64,000 bases of DNA from Syntrophaceae bacterium UBA1411 (GCA_002304995.1 DBPV01000022.1:42813-106812), one strand, 5' to 3'. Shown: positions 25,861 to 34,970, counted from the stretch's first letter. The notes: generated from the letters alone by a model not told the origin. Translations and numbers: made by a program.

Positions 25861-27252
25861 TCAGCCGGAAGAATCGCCCAGCAGACGGGAGCGGACAAGA
25901 CTGATGTGGCTGCGCAGAAAATAAAACTGGTCGGCAAAGGAAGCGGGAACCTTTAACTGGTTGACGCTTTGCTCGATGTGATCGAGCCGGCCGATCAGCT
26001 CTTTGTGCTTTTCGGGCGTCCTTTCCCGGCTCATGTCGCCTTCCAGCTCCAGCAGAGCGCGGTACCAGCGCAGAATGCGCAGCCGTATCCGCCAGCGGTA
26101 CATGACCGGAAGCAGCTTGAGTCCGGGAATCAACACCAGAATCAGCGGCACAAAAACCACCAGAAACCGGTTGAGGAAGCTCGCGATCCGGAAGGGCAGA
26201 TACCGGTAAAAGAAAGTCTTGCCGGATTTGTAATAGCGCAGCGCGTCGGGACTGATGCGGTATTCATGCTCCAGCGGCGCTGGAAACTCCCCCTGGCGCT
26301 GGAAACGGCCGGCGCGGCCGTGGACTTCCGTGGCCGCCTCGAGCAGCACATCGGAAAGGGCGGGATGCAGATTTTCCCTGGCAACCAGCTCCACCGTGGG
26401 ACTCAGCAGATAGATATCGTGATCGGGGATGTTTTTGCCGAAGTTGACCGATCCTTCCAGAAGCACCAGCTTGTTGAGATACCGGGTTCGGCGCGCATAG
26501 GCATCCGCCTGTTTAAAGTGGAAAGCGGTGATCCCCGGCGTTCGCATCAGATCGCGCATTGTCCGGGAGGCGGCGGAATCTCCCATCATAAAGACGCCGT
26601 CGATTTTGTCCTGTGCGAGAAGCTTTTCCGCCTCCTCGTCGTCGATTTCCAGAAGCGTCGTCGGACCGCCGGGCTTGATGTCGTTGAGCGCCAAAAGCGC
26701 CAGCGCCAGCACATTGGTCCCCGTGCCTTTCTCGCCCACTGCCAGCTTTTTCCCGGTGAAATCCGACAGCAGGGCAAACGGCTTTGAGGCCCGGTAAAAC
26801 AGGTACAACGGTTCGTAGGATACGCTGCCCAGCGACATCAGACGGTCAATGTTTTGTCCCTTGGCCACGCCGGACTGGACAAAACCGACATCGACTTTAA
26901 ACTTCGGATCCACGAGGCGCTCAAGATTTTCGAACGATCCCGCCGAAGGCAGGATTTTCAGCGTTACACCTTTGCGCGCCAGGATTTTCGCGTATTTCCC
27001 GGCGTTGCGCTGGAAGAGGCTGCCGGCGTCGCCGCTCGTGATAATGATGGTCGTGGGCGGAGCAAAGTAAAAAAATCCAAAGACGGCGGCCAGCAAAACT
27101 AATGTGGTAAAAATCAGGGCAGACAGTGTGGCGCCGGGCCCCAGACCAAACGTCTGTCCGAATGCCGCCTGCAGGGTGTGCAAACGCAGCCGCAGGCGCG
27201 CAACCAAAGACTGCCTTCCCTCGTCCCTGCTGTTCGTTTGATCTTGCGTCAT
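25861..27252 (-). CDS. Membrane-tethered TAXI-type (TRAP) solute-binding protein
   Basis: A 463-residue protein. After about 35 cytoplasmic residues comes a transmembrane helix (LIFTTLVLLAAVFGFFYFA), then a TAXI-family binding domain (IIITSGDAGSLFQRNAGKYAKIL, FVQSGVAKGQNIDRL, SLGSVSYEPLYLFYR, VGEKGTGTNVLAL), a second helix (FLNRFLVVFVPLILVLIPGL) and a coiled-coil cytoplasmic tail. TAXI proteins normally bring dicarboxylates to a TRAP permease, but no permease gene is near. The two helices make it a membrane sensor or a tethered binding protein instead of a soluble one. The ATG at 27252 has a GAGGA Shine-Dalgarno. Confidence 0.8.
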   Translation of the reverse strand: MTQDQTNSRDEGRQSLVARLRLRLHTLQAAFGQTFGLGPGATLSALIFTTLVLLAAVFGFFYFAPPTTIIITSGDAGSLFQRNAGKYAKILARKGVTLKILPSAGSFENLERLVDPKFKVDVGFVQSGVAKGQNIDRLMSLGSVSYEPLYLFYRASKPFALLSDFTGKKLAVGEKGTGTNVLALALLALNDIKPGGPTTLLEIDDEEAEKLLAQDKIDGVFMMGDSAASRTMRDLMRTPGITAFHFKQADAYARRTRYLNKLVLLEGSVNFGKNIPDHDIYLLSPTVELVARENLHPALSDVLLEAATEVHGRAGRFQRQGEFPAPLEHEYRISPDALRYYKSGKTFFYRYLPFRIASFLNRFLVVFVPLILVLIPGLKLLPVMYRWRIRLRILRWYRALLELEGDMSRERTPEKHKELIGRLDHIEQSVNQLKVPASFADQFYFLRSHISLVRSRLLGDSSG

Positions 27253-27409
27253 TTTCAAGTCCTCGCGCCCCAAGCCTCGCGGTGTATTTTCCCGCGCCCT
27301 TAAGGCATGTTTCGCCTTCTCTCCCGCCTGCGTTCGGGCGCAAACATTTTATCGGAAACGCCCGCCAAAGGCAACAGGGCCCCGACAGGCCACCGACTCG
27401 GCCCCTGCC

Positions 27410-28759
27410 TTACGCGCACTTGCGGCCTCGGACAAAGGCCGCGGCGCACTCACCTGCCACGTACCCCGTGGAAAAGGCGGCCTGCAAATTGTAGCCGCCC
27501 GTGTCCGCGTCGATATCCAGCACCTCGCCGCAAAAGTAAAGGCCGGGAATTTTGCGCGACGCCATCGTGCGCGGATCCACTTCCGCAAGGGCCACGCCGC
27601 CCGCCGTGACAATCGCCCTGGAAAGCGGCAGCGGCGCCCGGATGTTGAAGCGCAGCGCCTTGAGCGTGTCGACGATCCTGTCCCTCCCCCCGGCGTCCAC
27701 CTGATGCGCGGGCAGGGAAGCATTGAGGCCGGCCAGACCGAGCAGCGGCTCGATCACTTTCCCCGGCAGGTAATCCTTCAGAATCAAAGCGATCCGCCGT
27801 TTGCCGAAGCGGTGGAGATCCTCCTGCAGCCGCCGGCGCAGCCGGTCTTTCGTCAGGGCCGGTTTCAGATCGATGAGGACGGACACGGGTCCCTCCTCCA
27901 GAGCGTCGACCGCCGCCAGGGACATAAGCAGAATAATCGGCCCGCCCAGGCCGAAATGCGTGAAGAGCATTTCGCCGAACCGGCTTTCGATGAGCGGCGG
28001 ACGCGGCGTCTTATTTTCGCCCCGGCCGTAATCGCGCGCGGGAATTGCGGAAGCGTCCACTGCCGCGGCTTCGCCGCGAAAAACGCTGGCGCGGACGTTG
28101 CGCAGCGAAACGTCCTGCAGAGACCGGACCAGCGCCGCTTCCCGGACGATCAGGGGCACCAGCGCGGGTCTGGGTTTGACGATGGCGTGTCCCAGCGCCG
28201 CCGCCAGGGTGTAGCCGTCCCCCGTCGATCCCGTCGCGGGCCAGGACGCGCCACCCGCCGCCAGGATGACGGAAGCGGCAAAATACCGGTCGTTCGCTGT
28301 CCGGACCTCCAGGCGATCCGGGCCGGCCGGCGCAACCGAACGCACCGGAGCCGAAAGGACCGTGCGGACCCGGTGGTCCGCCAGATATCTCTCAAAAACC
28401 CGCACCACGTCGCCGGCGGCGTCGGAAACGGGAAAAATCCGGCCGCCGCGCTCCGTCTTGGTCGACAGGCCGTAGCGTTCAAAAAAGGCCAGCAGCTCCG
28501 GCCGGAAGAAACGGGAAAAGGCGCCGTGCAGAAAACGGCCGTTCGGACCGTACATGGCCATGAACAAAGGCAAGTCGGCGGCGTTGGTCAGATTGCAGCG
28601 CATTTTGCCGCTCACCAGGATTTTTTTGCCGGGGGCGTCGGTTTTTTCCAGCAGCACGACGCGGGCACCCTCTTCGGCGGCCCGGCCGGCAGCCATAAGG
28701 CCGGACGCGCCCCCGCCGATGACCAGGACCTCGGTGTCTGTCTGTCCTTTCTTCTGCAT
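27410..28759 (-). CDS. HI0933/YhiN-family FAD-dependent oxidoreductase
   Basis: A 449-residue flavoprotein: dinucleotide site VLVIGGGASGLMAAGRAAEEGARVVLLEK, family motif GKKILVSGKMRCNLTN, ATGSTGDGYTLAAALGH, and the C-terminal GLYFCGEVLDIDADTGGYNLQAAFSTGYVAG. The members of this family (YhiN, HI0933) have no firmly established physiological substrate. It is transcribed away from the DUF2600 gene. Confidence 0.9.
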   Translation of the reverse strand: MQKKGQTDTEVLVIGGGASGLMAAGRAAEEGARVVLLEKTDAPGKKILVSGKMRCNLTNAADLPLFMAMYGPNGRFLHGAFSRFFRPELLAFFERYGLSTKTERGGRIFPVSDAAGDVVRVFERYLADHRVRTVLSAPVRSVAPAGPDRLEVRTANDRYFAASVILAAGGASWPATGSTGDGYTLAAALGHAIVKPRPALVPLIVREAALVRSLQDVSLRNVRASVFRGEAAAVDASAIPARDYGRGENKTPRPPLIESRFGEMLFTHFGLGGPIILLMSLAAVDALEEGPVSVLIDLKPALTKDRLRRRLQEDLHRFGKRRIALILKDYLPGKVIEPLLGLAGLNASLPAHQVDAGGRDRIVDTLKALRFNIRAPLPLSRAIVTAGGVALAEVDPRTMASRKIPGLYFCGEVLDIDADTGGYNLQAAFSTGYVAGECAAAFVRGRKCA

Positions 28760-28887
28760 GCCGCCTCTCCGATCAAAATAGAGCTACCACAGACAAACCA
28801 AACCGGTCAACGGATTTGGCCGCTCTTGAGATACAGGCCCGCCTGTGCTAAAGATGCAGCGAATTCTTCGGCTTCAAGGAGCGGCTC

Positions 28888-29943
28888 TTGCCTATACCGA
28901 CCCATTTCCTATCGCTCACGACACGCATGATCCTGCAGGTGCAGCCGGCGACGCATGCCTGCCTGCGGCACTGGAAGCGGCGCGCCGCGGATATTCCCGA
29001 TCCGGAACTGCGCCGCCAGGCCGAGGCGAGCATTGCCGCCAAAACCTTTCATTGCGAAGGCGGCTCCCTCTACGGACTGCTTGCCGGGCCGCGCTATCGG
29101 GAAGCCGTCGCCTTTATCGTCGCTTACCAGACGATCAGCGATTACCTTGACAATCTCTGCGACCGCAGCACTTCGCAGGATCCGCAGGATTTCCGGGCGC
29201 TGCATGAAGCCATGGAGCAGGCGCTTTCCCCCGCCGCGCCGACGACGGCCTATTACCGCTTCCGCCGGGAGCGAGACGACGGCGGCTATCTGGCTGCGCT
29301 GGTCGAAGCGTGCCGGGCCGTCCTCGCCCGTCTGCCGGCCTACGACCTGGGCGCCGGCGCCGTGCGCGACCTGGCATCTTTGTACATCGACCTGCAGGTG
29401 CACAAGCACGTCCGCTGCGACGAACGCGTACCCCGACTCAAGGCCTGGTACGACGAACACCGGGATCATCTGCCGCCCATGAGCTGGTATGAATTTGCCG
29501 CCTGCGCCGGCTCCACGCTGGGCATTTTCTGCATTATTTCGCAGCTCTTCAATCCGGCAACTTCCGCCGCGCAGGTAGCGGCCGTTAAAAAAGCCTACTT
29601 CCCGTGGGTGCAGGGGCTGCACATCCTGCTGGATTACCTGATCGATCAGGAGGAAGACCGCGGCGGCCGGGATTTGAACTTCTGCTCCTGCTATGAAAAT
29701 TCCGCTGAGATCACGGCGCGCCTGAGCCATTTTTACCGGCAGGCCCAGGCGAGTGTCGCCGTGCTTCCCGATGCCGGATTTCATCATCTGATCAATCGCG
29801 GCCTTTTGAGCATCTACCTGGCCGACCACAAGGTAGCCCGGCAAAAGGACGTCAACACCATTTCCAGAAAACTTCTCCGCTTGGGCGGTCTCGAAACATT
29901 CTTCTTTTACCTGCACTGCTGGCTGTACCGCCGGTTGACCTGA
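28888..29943 (+). CDS. DUF2600 / YtpB-like (tetraprenyl-beta-curcumene synthase family) protein
   Basis: A 351-residue, helix-rich protein of the DUF2600 family, which includes the Bacillus tetraprenyl-beta-curcumene synthase YtpB (class IB terpene synthases). The Asp-rich motifs ISDYLDNLCDRS and LDYLIDQEEDRGGRDLNFC are intact, and H and R positions around LQVHKHVRCDERVP fit the fold. The product would be a cyclic long-chain terpene made from a polyprenyl diphosphate. The start is TTG at 28888 with AAGGAG six bases upstream. No prenyltransferase or squalene-hopene-cyclase gene is beside it. Confidence 0.85.
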   Translation: MPIPTHFLSLTTRMILQVQPATHACLRHWKRRAADIPDPELRRQAEASIAAKTFHCEGGSLYGLLAGPRYREAVAFIVAYQTISDYLDNLCDRSTSQDPQDFRALHEAMEQALSPAAPTTAYYRFRRERDDGGYLAALVEACRAVLARLPAYDLGAGAVRDLASLYIDLQVHKHVRCDERVPRLKAWYDEHRDHLPPMSWYEFAACAGSTLGIFCIISQLFNPATSAAQVAAVKKAYFPWVQGLHILLDYLIDQEEDRGGRDLNFCSCYENSAEITARLSHFYRQAQASVAVLPDAGFHHLINRGLLSIYLADHKVARQKDVNTISRKLLRLGGLETFFFYLHCWLYRRLT

Positions 29944-30143
29944 CGCTTACCTTTTCTGATGCATTTTTCTCCAACGATTGAGGAATTATGCCCCAAGGGC
30001 ATGCGGGACGCAGGGCATGGCTGAAAGATGCCGTAAAAAACATCTTCATAAATACAATCACTTGGAATAAAAACAGGCCTTTCTGCACAATGGCATGTTC
30101 ATTGCTGTTCCCCACTCCGGAATGACCGGGAGATTCGACGTTC

Positions 30144-30539
30144 ATGAAAAAAATTTTGTTTTGCATCATCGGCATGTTTTGTCTGGGAGCAGCCATCGTT
30201 CTGGCTGCCGACAAACCTGCCGCACCGGTAAGCCCGAATCCCGGTTTAAAAGCCAACAGCGTTAAAGCGGCCAAAATGAACGCCCGGGGAAAGGTCGTTG
30301 AGATATCCGAGACCGCTATCAAGATTGAAAGGACCATCAAAGGCAATACGGAGATCATGGAATTCGCGCTCGAAATTCCGGCGCCGGCCGTCGCAGTGAA
30401 TGATTCGGTCAAGATCGATTACACCGTAAAAGAAGGAACATTGACGGCGGTTCGCGTCGCCAAGCTGGGCGCGCCGAAGTCAACCGGTAAAAATGGCGTG
30501 AAGCCTGCAGGAGGAAAACCGACATCCGTCACACCGTGA
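30144..30539 (+). CDS. Small exported protein of unknown function
   Basis: A 131-residue protein with a signal peptide (KKILFCIIGMFCLGAAIVLA) and a core RGKVVEISETAIKIERTIKGNTEIMEFAL...KIDYTVKEGTLTAVRVAKLG that looks like a small OB-like beta domain (DUF5666-like), flanked by Pro/Gly/Lys-rich ends. I do not recognise a function. It precedes another small exported protein by 79 bases. The 200 bases before it (29944-30143) hold no gene that I can support. Confidence 0.7.
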   Translation: MKKILFCIIGMFCLGAAIVLAADKPAAPVSPNPGLKANSVKAAKMNARGKVVEISETAIKIERTIKGNTEIMEFALEIPAPAVAVNDSVKIDYTVKEGTLTAVRVAKLGAPKSTGKNGVKPAGGKPTSVTP

Positions 30540-30618
30540 CGATGTCTTTTTTTAGCGGATGGAGTCCCTTTATCAAAAGGGTTGATTTAAACACTATTAA
30601 ATTAAGGAGGATTTTGAA

Positions 30619-30864
30619 ATGAAGCGTTTAGTTCTGTTAGTTGTTGCCCTGGTTTTCGCACTGTCCATGACCGTTGTCGCCGCCGATAAGGCCGCTGCCC
30701 CCGCAGCCCCCGCCGACAAAGTCGTTGCTACCGACAAGGCGCCGGATGCCGACAAGAAAGCCGACGCGAAACCGGCCAAGAAGGCAGCCAAGAAAGCCAA
30801 GAAGGCAGCCAAGAAGGACGAAGTGAAGAAGGAAGAAGCTCCGGCTGCTCCGGCTGCGAAATAA
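30619..30864 (+). CDS. Small exported Ala/Lys-rich protein
   Basis: An 81-residue protein with a signal peptide (KRLVLLVVALVFALSMTVVAA) and a mature part made almost only of Ala, Lys, Pro, Asp and Glu, with KKAAKKAKKAAKK-like repeats similar in composition to histone H1 tails. It has a strong AAGGAGG Shine-Dalgarno and a perfect terminator, so it is probably well expressed. Function unknown: it may bind polyanions or cell-wall polymers in the periplasm. Confidence 0.8.
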   Translation: MKRLVLLVVALVFALSMTVVAADKAAAPAAPADKVVATDKAPDADKKADAKPAKKAAKKAKKAAKKDEVKKEEAPAAPAAK

Positions 30865-30890
30865 GTTTTCATAACTTATTTTTCCTTACG

Positions 30891-30922
30891 AAAGGGGATG
30901 GATAACAATCCATCCCCTTTTT
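30891..30922 (+). terminator. Terminator of the Ala/Lys-rich gene
   Basis: AAAGGGGATGGAT (30891-30903) pairs with ATCCATCCCCTTT (30908-30920) around an AACA loop, followed by T residues to 30922. Perfect 13-bp stem. Confidence 0.93.
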
Positions 30923-31002
30923 CGTGAAGAAAGCCATCCCCGCCGCCGCGACCAATCACGCCGGCGTGGTGAATTTATTTTCTTTCTGTTATAGTGTTTT
31001 CC

Positions 31003-32538
31003 ATGGTGAAGCGTCTCCTGGCAAACATCCTCAGCCGCTACAATAACCTGACTGTCCGCGTCCGCCTGGTCGCCCTGACGGTGGTGGGGCTGGCTCTGAC
31101 CATGGCCATCTGGGGATTCATCCAGCTCACCGCCCTGGACCGGATTCTGGTCGATCAGCAGGTGAAGCGTCTGGAGGGCGTCGCCGAAACCATCAGCACC
31201 TTTTATCAGCACTTTCCGACCCGGCAGGGCATCTCCACACTGGATTCCACACTGAAAGACCACCTCCAGACGGACGTGCGCCTGGCGCGCATCGATATTT
31301 TCGACATGCGGCGCCACCAGGTCAATTACGTCGCCGGCGCAAGCCGTGTGCAGTACGAATGGCCGGACAGCGTGGTCGCCGACGTGAGCGCGAAGGGCAA
31401 ATCGCGCTATGTCCGGCTGCAGACGGAAGGAGGACCGTCGCTGGGGCTTTTGTATCCTGTTCCCGGCGAAACCAAAGATTCACGCATCATCGTCGGCATC
31501 ATCGCTTTTTCGCGGGCCAACGCGGAGATCATGAACCGGGCCCGGCAACTCCTTTTTTTCAGCAGCGCCGGCCTTTTGCTCGCCATCCTCTTATTCCTGG
31601 GCGTGAGCTACGGCTGGCTCATCGGCCGGCCGCTCAAGACGATCATTGCCACCATCGACGATTTTCAGAAAGGACGATACGTGGAGCGCATTCCCATCGT
31701 CCGCGAAGACGAATGGGGACAACTGGCCCTGCACTTCAACCAGATGGCCGACGAAATCCAGAACGTCATGGCCCGGAATCTCGATCTGACCAGTCATCTG
31801 GCGGACCGCGTCCGCGAGGAAACGCTCAATGTCGTAGAGCTGCAAAAGCAGGTGGACAATCTCAAGCAGCTGACCGCACTGGGACATTTAACGGCCAATC
31901 TGGCGCACGACCTGGGAACGCCGCTGCATTCCATCGCGGGACTGGCCAGGCTGCTGCTGGAGCGGGAAGGCTGGCCGCCGGACGTCGCGCACAAACTGAA
32001 CCTGATCGTTGAACAGACGCAAAGGCTCGACAACGTCATTCAAAACGTCCGCAAGGCCACGCGGCTGCCGGACCCGCACTTTGAACGGATGACCGTCACG
32101 GCCATCTTCAGTGAAACGCTGCCGCTGGTTGAACCGCTCATTCAGAAAAACCACATCACTATCGATGTGCCGAGCGACAGCTCGGCTCTGCCCCTTTACG
32201 TCGACCGCCACCGCATACAGACCGCGCTTCTGAACATCATTCAGAACTCCATTGACGCCATGCCCGACGGCGGAAGGATCACCATTACGGTTGAAGACGA
32301 TCCCGCGACCCGCTTCGTCAGAATTTCCGTTGCCGACAACGGGCCGGGCATCGCCGCCGATCTTCTGGATAAGGTCTGCGAGCCGTTTTTCAGTTCCCAC
32401 AAGGAAGAGGGCATTCACGGGCTGGGGCTCGCCATCGTCCGCGACATCATCAAGGCGCACGGCGGACGCATGGAAATCCAAAGCGCGCCGGGCCGGGGAA
32501 CGTCCGTTTTCCTGTATCTGCGGATGGCCGACGAATAG
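31003..32538 (+). CDS. Membrane histidine kinase (HAMP-HisKA-HATPase)
   Basis: A 511-residue sensor kinase: helix 1 (RLVALTVVGLALTMAIWGFI), a periplasmic sensor region of about 130 residues, helix 2 (LLFFSSAGLLLAILLFLGVSYGWL), HAMP domain, HisKA box with phospho-acceptor H302 in NLAHDLGTPLHSIAGLARLL, and the ATPase domain with NIIQNSIDAMPDG (N box), DNGPGI and GLGLAIVRDIIKAHGG. It should autophosphorylate in response to an unknown periplasmic signal. The convergent NtrC-type regulator 6 bases away is the likely partner. A GTG at 30994 is an alternative start. Confidence 0.92.
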   Translation: MVKRLLANILSRYNNLTVRVRLVALTVVGLALTMAIWGFIQLTALDRILVDQQVKRLEGVAETISTFYQHFPTRQGISTLDSTLKDHLQTDVRLARIDIFDMRRHQVNYVAGASRVQYEWPDSVVADVSAKGKSRYVRLQTEGGPSLGLLYPVPGETKDSRIIVGIIAFSRANAEIMNRARQLLFFSSAGLLLAILLFLGVSYGWLIGRPLKTIIATIDDFQKGRYVERIPIVREDEWGQLALHFNQMADEIQNVMARNLDLTSHLADRVREETLNVVELQKQVDNLKQLTALGHLTANLAHDLGTPLHSIAGLARLLLEREGWPPDVAHKLNLIVEQTQRLDNVIQNVRKATRLPDPHFERMTVTAIFSETLPLVEPLIQKNHITIDVPSDSSALPLYVDRHRIQTALLNIIQNSIDAMPDGGRITITVEDDPATRFVRISVADNGPGIAADLLDKVCEPFFSSHKEEGIHGLGLAIVRDIIKAHGGRMEIQSAPGRGTSVFLYLRMADE

Positions 32539-32544
32539 CGGAAA

Positions 32545-33876
32545 TTACTTTTCTTCCTGCAAACCGAAGCGGCGGATTTTCATGCGCAGGGTTTTGCGGT
32601 CGATGCCGAGAATTTCGGCGGCGCGGGACTGGTTCCAGGACGTCTTTTTCAGCGTCTGCAGAATCTGGTCGCGTTGCGCTTCATCCAGCGGCGTCATGTC
32701 CGTCGGCTCCGGGCTTTTTGCTGTCGCCTCATTTTGCCGGAAGCGTTCGGGCAGATTCTCCGGCAGAATAACCACGAAGGGAGACAGCAGCAGCGTCTGC
32801 TGAAGGACATTTTCCAGTTCGCGCACGTTGCCCGGCCAGTCGTAGGCCATCAGCAGTTCCATGGCCTCGGGAGAAACGCGCACGCCGGAATACCCCCTTT
32901 TTTTAAGCATGGCTTCGATGAGCAGGGGAATGTCGGACCGGCGCTCTCTCAGCGGCGGAATGCGCAGCCGCACGATGAAGCGGTACAAAAGGTCAAGGCG
33001 AAACCGCCCCGCGGCGACTTCCTGGTCGATATTCTTGTTGGCGGCCGCCACCACGCGCACCGCGACGTGGCGCACGTCATGGCCGCCGATCCGGCGCACT
33101 TCGCCGTCCTGCATGAAGCGCAGCAGCTTGCTTTGCAGCGCCGTGGACATTTCCGTGATTTCATCGAGGAAGATGGTTCCGCCCCCGGCGGACTCGATGA
33201 GCCCCGGATGCTGATGGTCGGCGCCGGTAAAGGCGCCCCTCTCGTAGCCGAACAGCTCGGATTCCAACAGGCTGTCGGGAATGGCGCCGCAGTGAACGAC
33301 AACGAAAGGCTGAGTGCGGCGCGTCGACATGGAATGCAGCGACCGGGCGGTGAGCTCCTTGCCGGTGCCGCTTTCCCCTTCAATGAGGACGCTGGCCGGA
33401 GAATCGGCGACACGGGCGATCTGTTTGTAAAACTCGACCATCGTCGCGGAAGATCCGATCAGCTTCGCCTCCTGCGTGGTTTCCGCGGGCCAGCTCATCC
33501 GGCGTTGCCGCAGTTCGCGCACTTCGAGAACTTTTTTGACCAGCGCCCGGCAGTCGTCAGGTGAAAAAGGCTTGCTGATGTAATCCCAGGCGCCCAGGCT
33601 GAGCGCTTCCATCGTGGTTTCCAGAGAACCGTAAGCGGTCATCAGAATTACAGGCAGATTCGGCCATTTTTTCTGGACTTCGCCCAAAAACTGCAAACCG
33701 TCCATGCCCGGCATCCGGATATCAGACATCAGCAGATCGTAAGCGGAGAGATTTTGCGCAAGCGCGGCAAGCGCGGAGGTAAAAACGGTGACATCATAAC
33801 CGTCGCGCTGCAGAACCTCCTGGAGAAATTCGCAGGCCACGGCGTCGTCATCAATGACCAGGATGCGGGCTTTCAT
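32545..33876 (-). CDS. Sigma-54-dependent response regulator (NtrC family)
   Basis: A 443-residue protein: receiver domain with phospho-acceptor D52 in DLLMSDIRMPG, sigma-54 AAA+ domain with Walker A GESGTGKE, GAFTGA loop (YERGAFTGADHQHPG) and Walker B GGTIFLDEIT, and a Fis-type HTH (SRAAEILGIDRKTLRMKIRRFG). It activates sigma-54 promoters after phosphorylation. Its gene converges with the histidine kinase instead of forming an operon with it. Confidence 0.93.
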   Translation of the reverse strand: MKARILVIDDDAVACEFLQEVLQRDGYDVTVFTSALAALAQNLSAYDLLMSDIRMPGMDGLQFLGEVQKKWPNLPVILMTAYGSLETTMEALSLGAWDYISKPFSPDDCRALVKKVLEVRELRQRRMSWPAETTQEAKLIGSSATMVEFYKQIARVADSPASVLIEGESGTGKELTARSLHSMSTRRTQPFVVVHCGAIPDSLLESELFGYERGAFTGADHQHPGLIESAGGGTIFLDEITEMSTALQSKLLRFMQDGEVRRIGGHDVRHVAVRVVAAANKNIDQEVAAGRFRLDLLYRFIVRLRIPPLRERRSDIPLLIEAMLKKRGYSGVRVSPEAMELLMAYDWPGNVRELENVLQQTLLLSPFVVILPENLPERFRQNEATAKSPEPTDMTPLDEAQRDQILQTLKKTSWNQSRAAEILGIDRKTLRMKIRRFGLQEEK

Positions 33877-33910
33877 TGCAGCACCTGCCTTTCCGTGCAA
33901 AAGCCGTCCA

Positions 33911-34360
33911 TCAGGGCAGAGCCGCCACAAAAAAGCCCGTCAGTTTCCGGCTGCCCTGTCCGTCATGGGCAACGATCTCGCAGCGGATTCTCTTTTCTCC
34001 GTTCTCCTCGTATTTTGCGACGACCTTGCCGGTCACGGTGATGGTGGCCCGGGCCTGAGTCTTCTCGACGTCATGGAGATCGACCGGCTGCGTCATGCCC
34101 AGGAAATGGGCGGAAAACCGCCGCAGACATTTGTTGTCGATCCACGCGGTGACGGCTTCTCCGGCGATGCCCATGATAAACATGCCGTGGGCGATGACCG
34201 TTTCCAGGCCGATGGCCCGGGCAAACGTCTCATCGTGGTGCAGGGGATTGAAATCGCCGGACGCTCCGGCATAACGGACCAGTTGCGTCCGGGTGATGGG
34301 CAAAGATGTGTAAGGGGGAATGGCGTCGCCGACCTGGACGTCATCAAAGCGCAGAGTCAT
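33911..34360 (-). CDS. MaoC-like dehydratase (hydratase 2 half)
   Basis: A 149-residue hotdog-fold protein with the R-hydratase motif GDFNPLHHDETFARAIG (catalytic Asp and His) and VIAHGMFIMGIAGEAVTAW. It should hydrate or dehydrate an enoyl- or 3-hydroxyacyl-thioester. It follows the neighbouring FAS1-like gene after 4 bases, and the two probably form a heterodimer. C-terminal FVAALP is normal for the family. Confidence 0.85.
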   Translation of the reverse strand: MTLRFDDVQVGDAIPPYTSLPITRTQLVRYAGASGDFNPLHHDETFARAIGLETVIAHGMFIMGIAGEAVTAWIDNKCLRRFSAHFLGMTQPVDLHDVEKTQARATITVTGKVVAKYEENGEKRIRCEIVAHDGQGSRKLTGFFVAALP

Positions 34361-34364
34361 GTTG

Positions 34365-34841
34365 TCATTCCCTTTCCAAGAAGGTGGTGCGCGCGCGCAT
34401 CACCAGCTCGCCTCTTTGATTGGTCACTTCCGTTTCCAGAACCGTCACCTGGACAAACCAGCCTTTTCTTTCTTTCCTGCCCCGGTCGTACATGTCGACA
34501 ACTTTCATTTTACGGGTAAGGACGTCGCCGGCGCAGATGGGCGCAAAAAATTCATAGTCTTCCTCGCTGTGCAAGAGCTTGCTGACGTCCGCGCCCACGC
34601 CGTCGACCGTGCCCATCAAACCGCCGCCCGTCCAGAAGACAAAGCTGGTGGGAAACGTCGGCGGCACGGGAATGTTCTCAAATCCGGCGGCCCTCGCCGC
34701 TTCCACATCGCGGTAGATGTCCCGGATGGAATCCGTGTCGTCCTTCTGAGCGACCGCCGCGGCAAATTCGGCAATCTTGTTTTGTTCAACCCGGATGGAA
34801 TAGGGTGGAAATTCAAAGCCAAGCTTCGATTTGTCTGCCAA
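34365..34841 (-). CDS. FAS1-like MaoC partner protein (dehydratase half), TTG start
   Basis: A 158-residue protein beginning ADKSKLGFEFPPYSIRVEQNKIAEFAAAV, the N-terminal MaoC-like (FAS1_DH_region) fold, with VPPTFPTSFVFW and EDYEFFAPICAGDVLTRKMKVVDMYDR. It has no catalytic motif and is the usual partner of a MaoC catalytic subunit, as in the HadA-HadB and other split dehydratases. The start is TTG with GGAGGAG upstream; the longer ATG frame lacks any Shine-Dalgarno. Confidence 0.85.
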   Translation of the reverse strand: MADKSKLGFEFPPYSIRVEQNKIAEFAAAVAQKDDTDSIRDIYRDVEAARAAGFENIPVPPTFPTSFVFWTGGGLMGTVDGVGADVSKLLHSEEDYEFFAPICAGDVLTRKMKVVDMYDRGRKERKGWFVQVTVLETEVTNQRGELVMRARTTFLERE

Positions 34842-34970
34842 AACACTCCTCCAAAACCTTGATGCCGAGCCATACCACATCCCGGACAGAATTTCACGCG
34901 ATTATGACGGAAGCCGGCTGCGGCAAAAAGCAGCTTGACAAAAACCGGACGGCGCCGGTATTTTTCCGCC

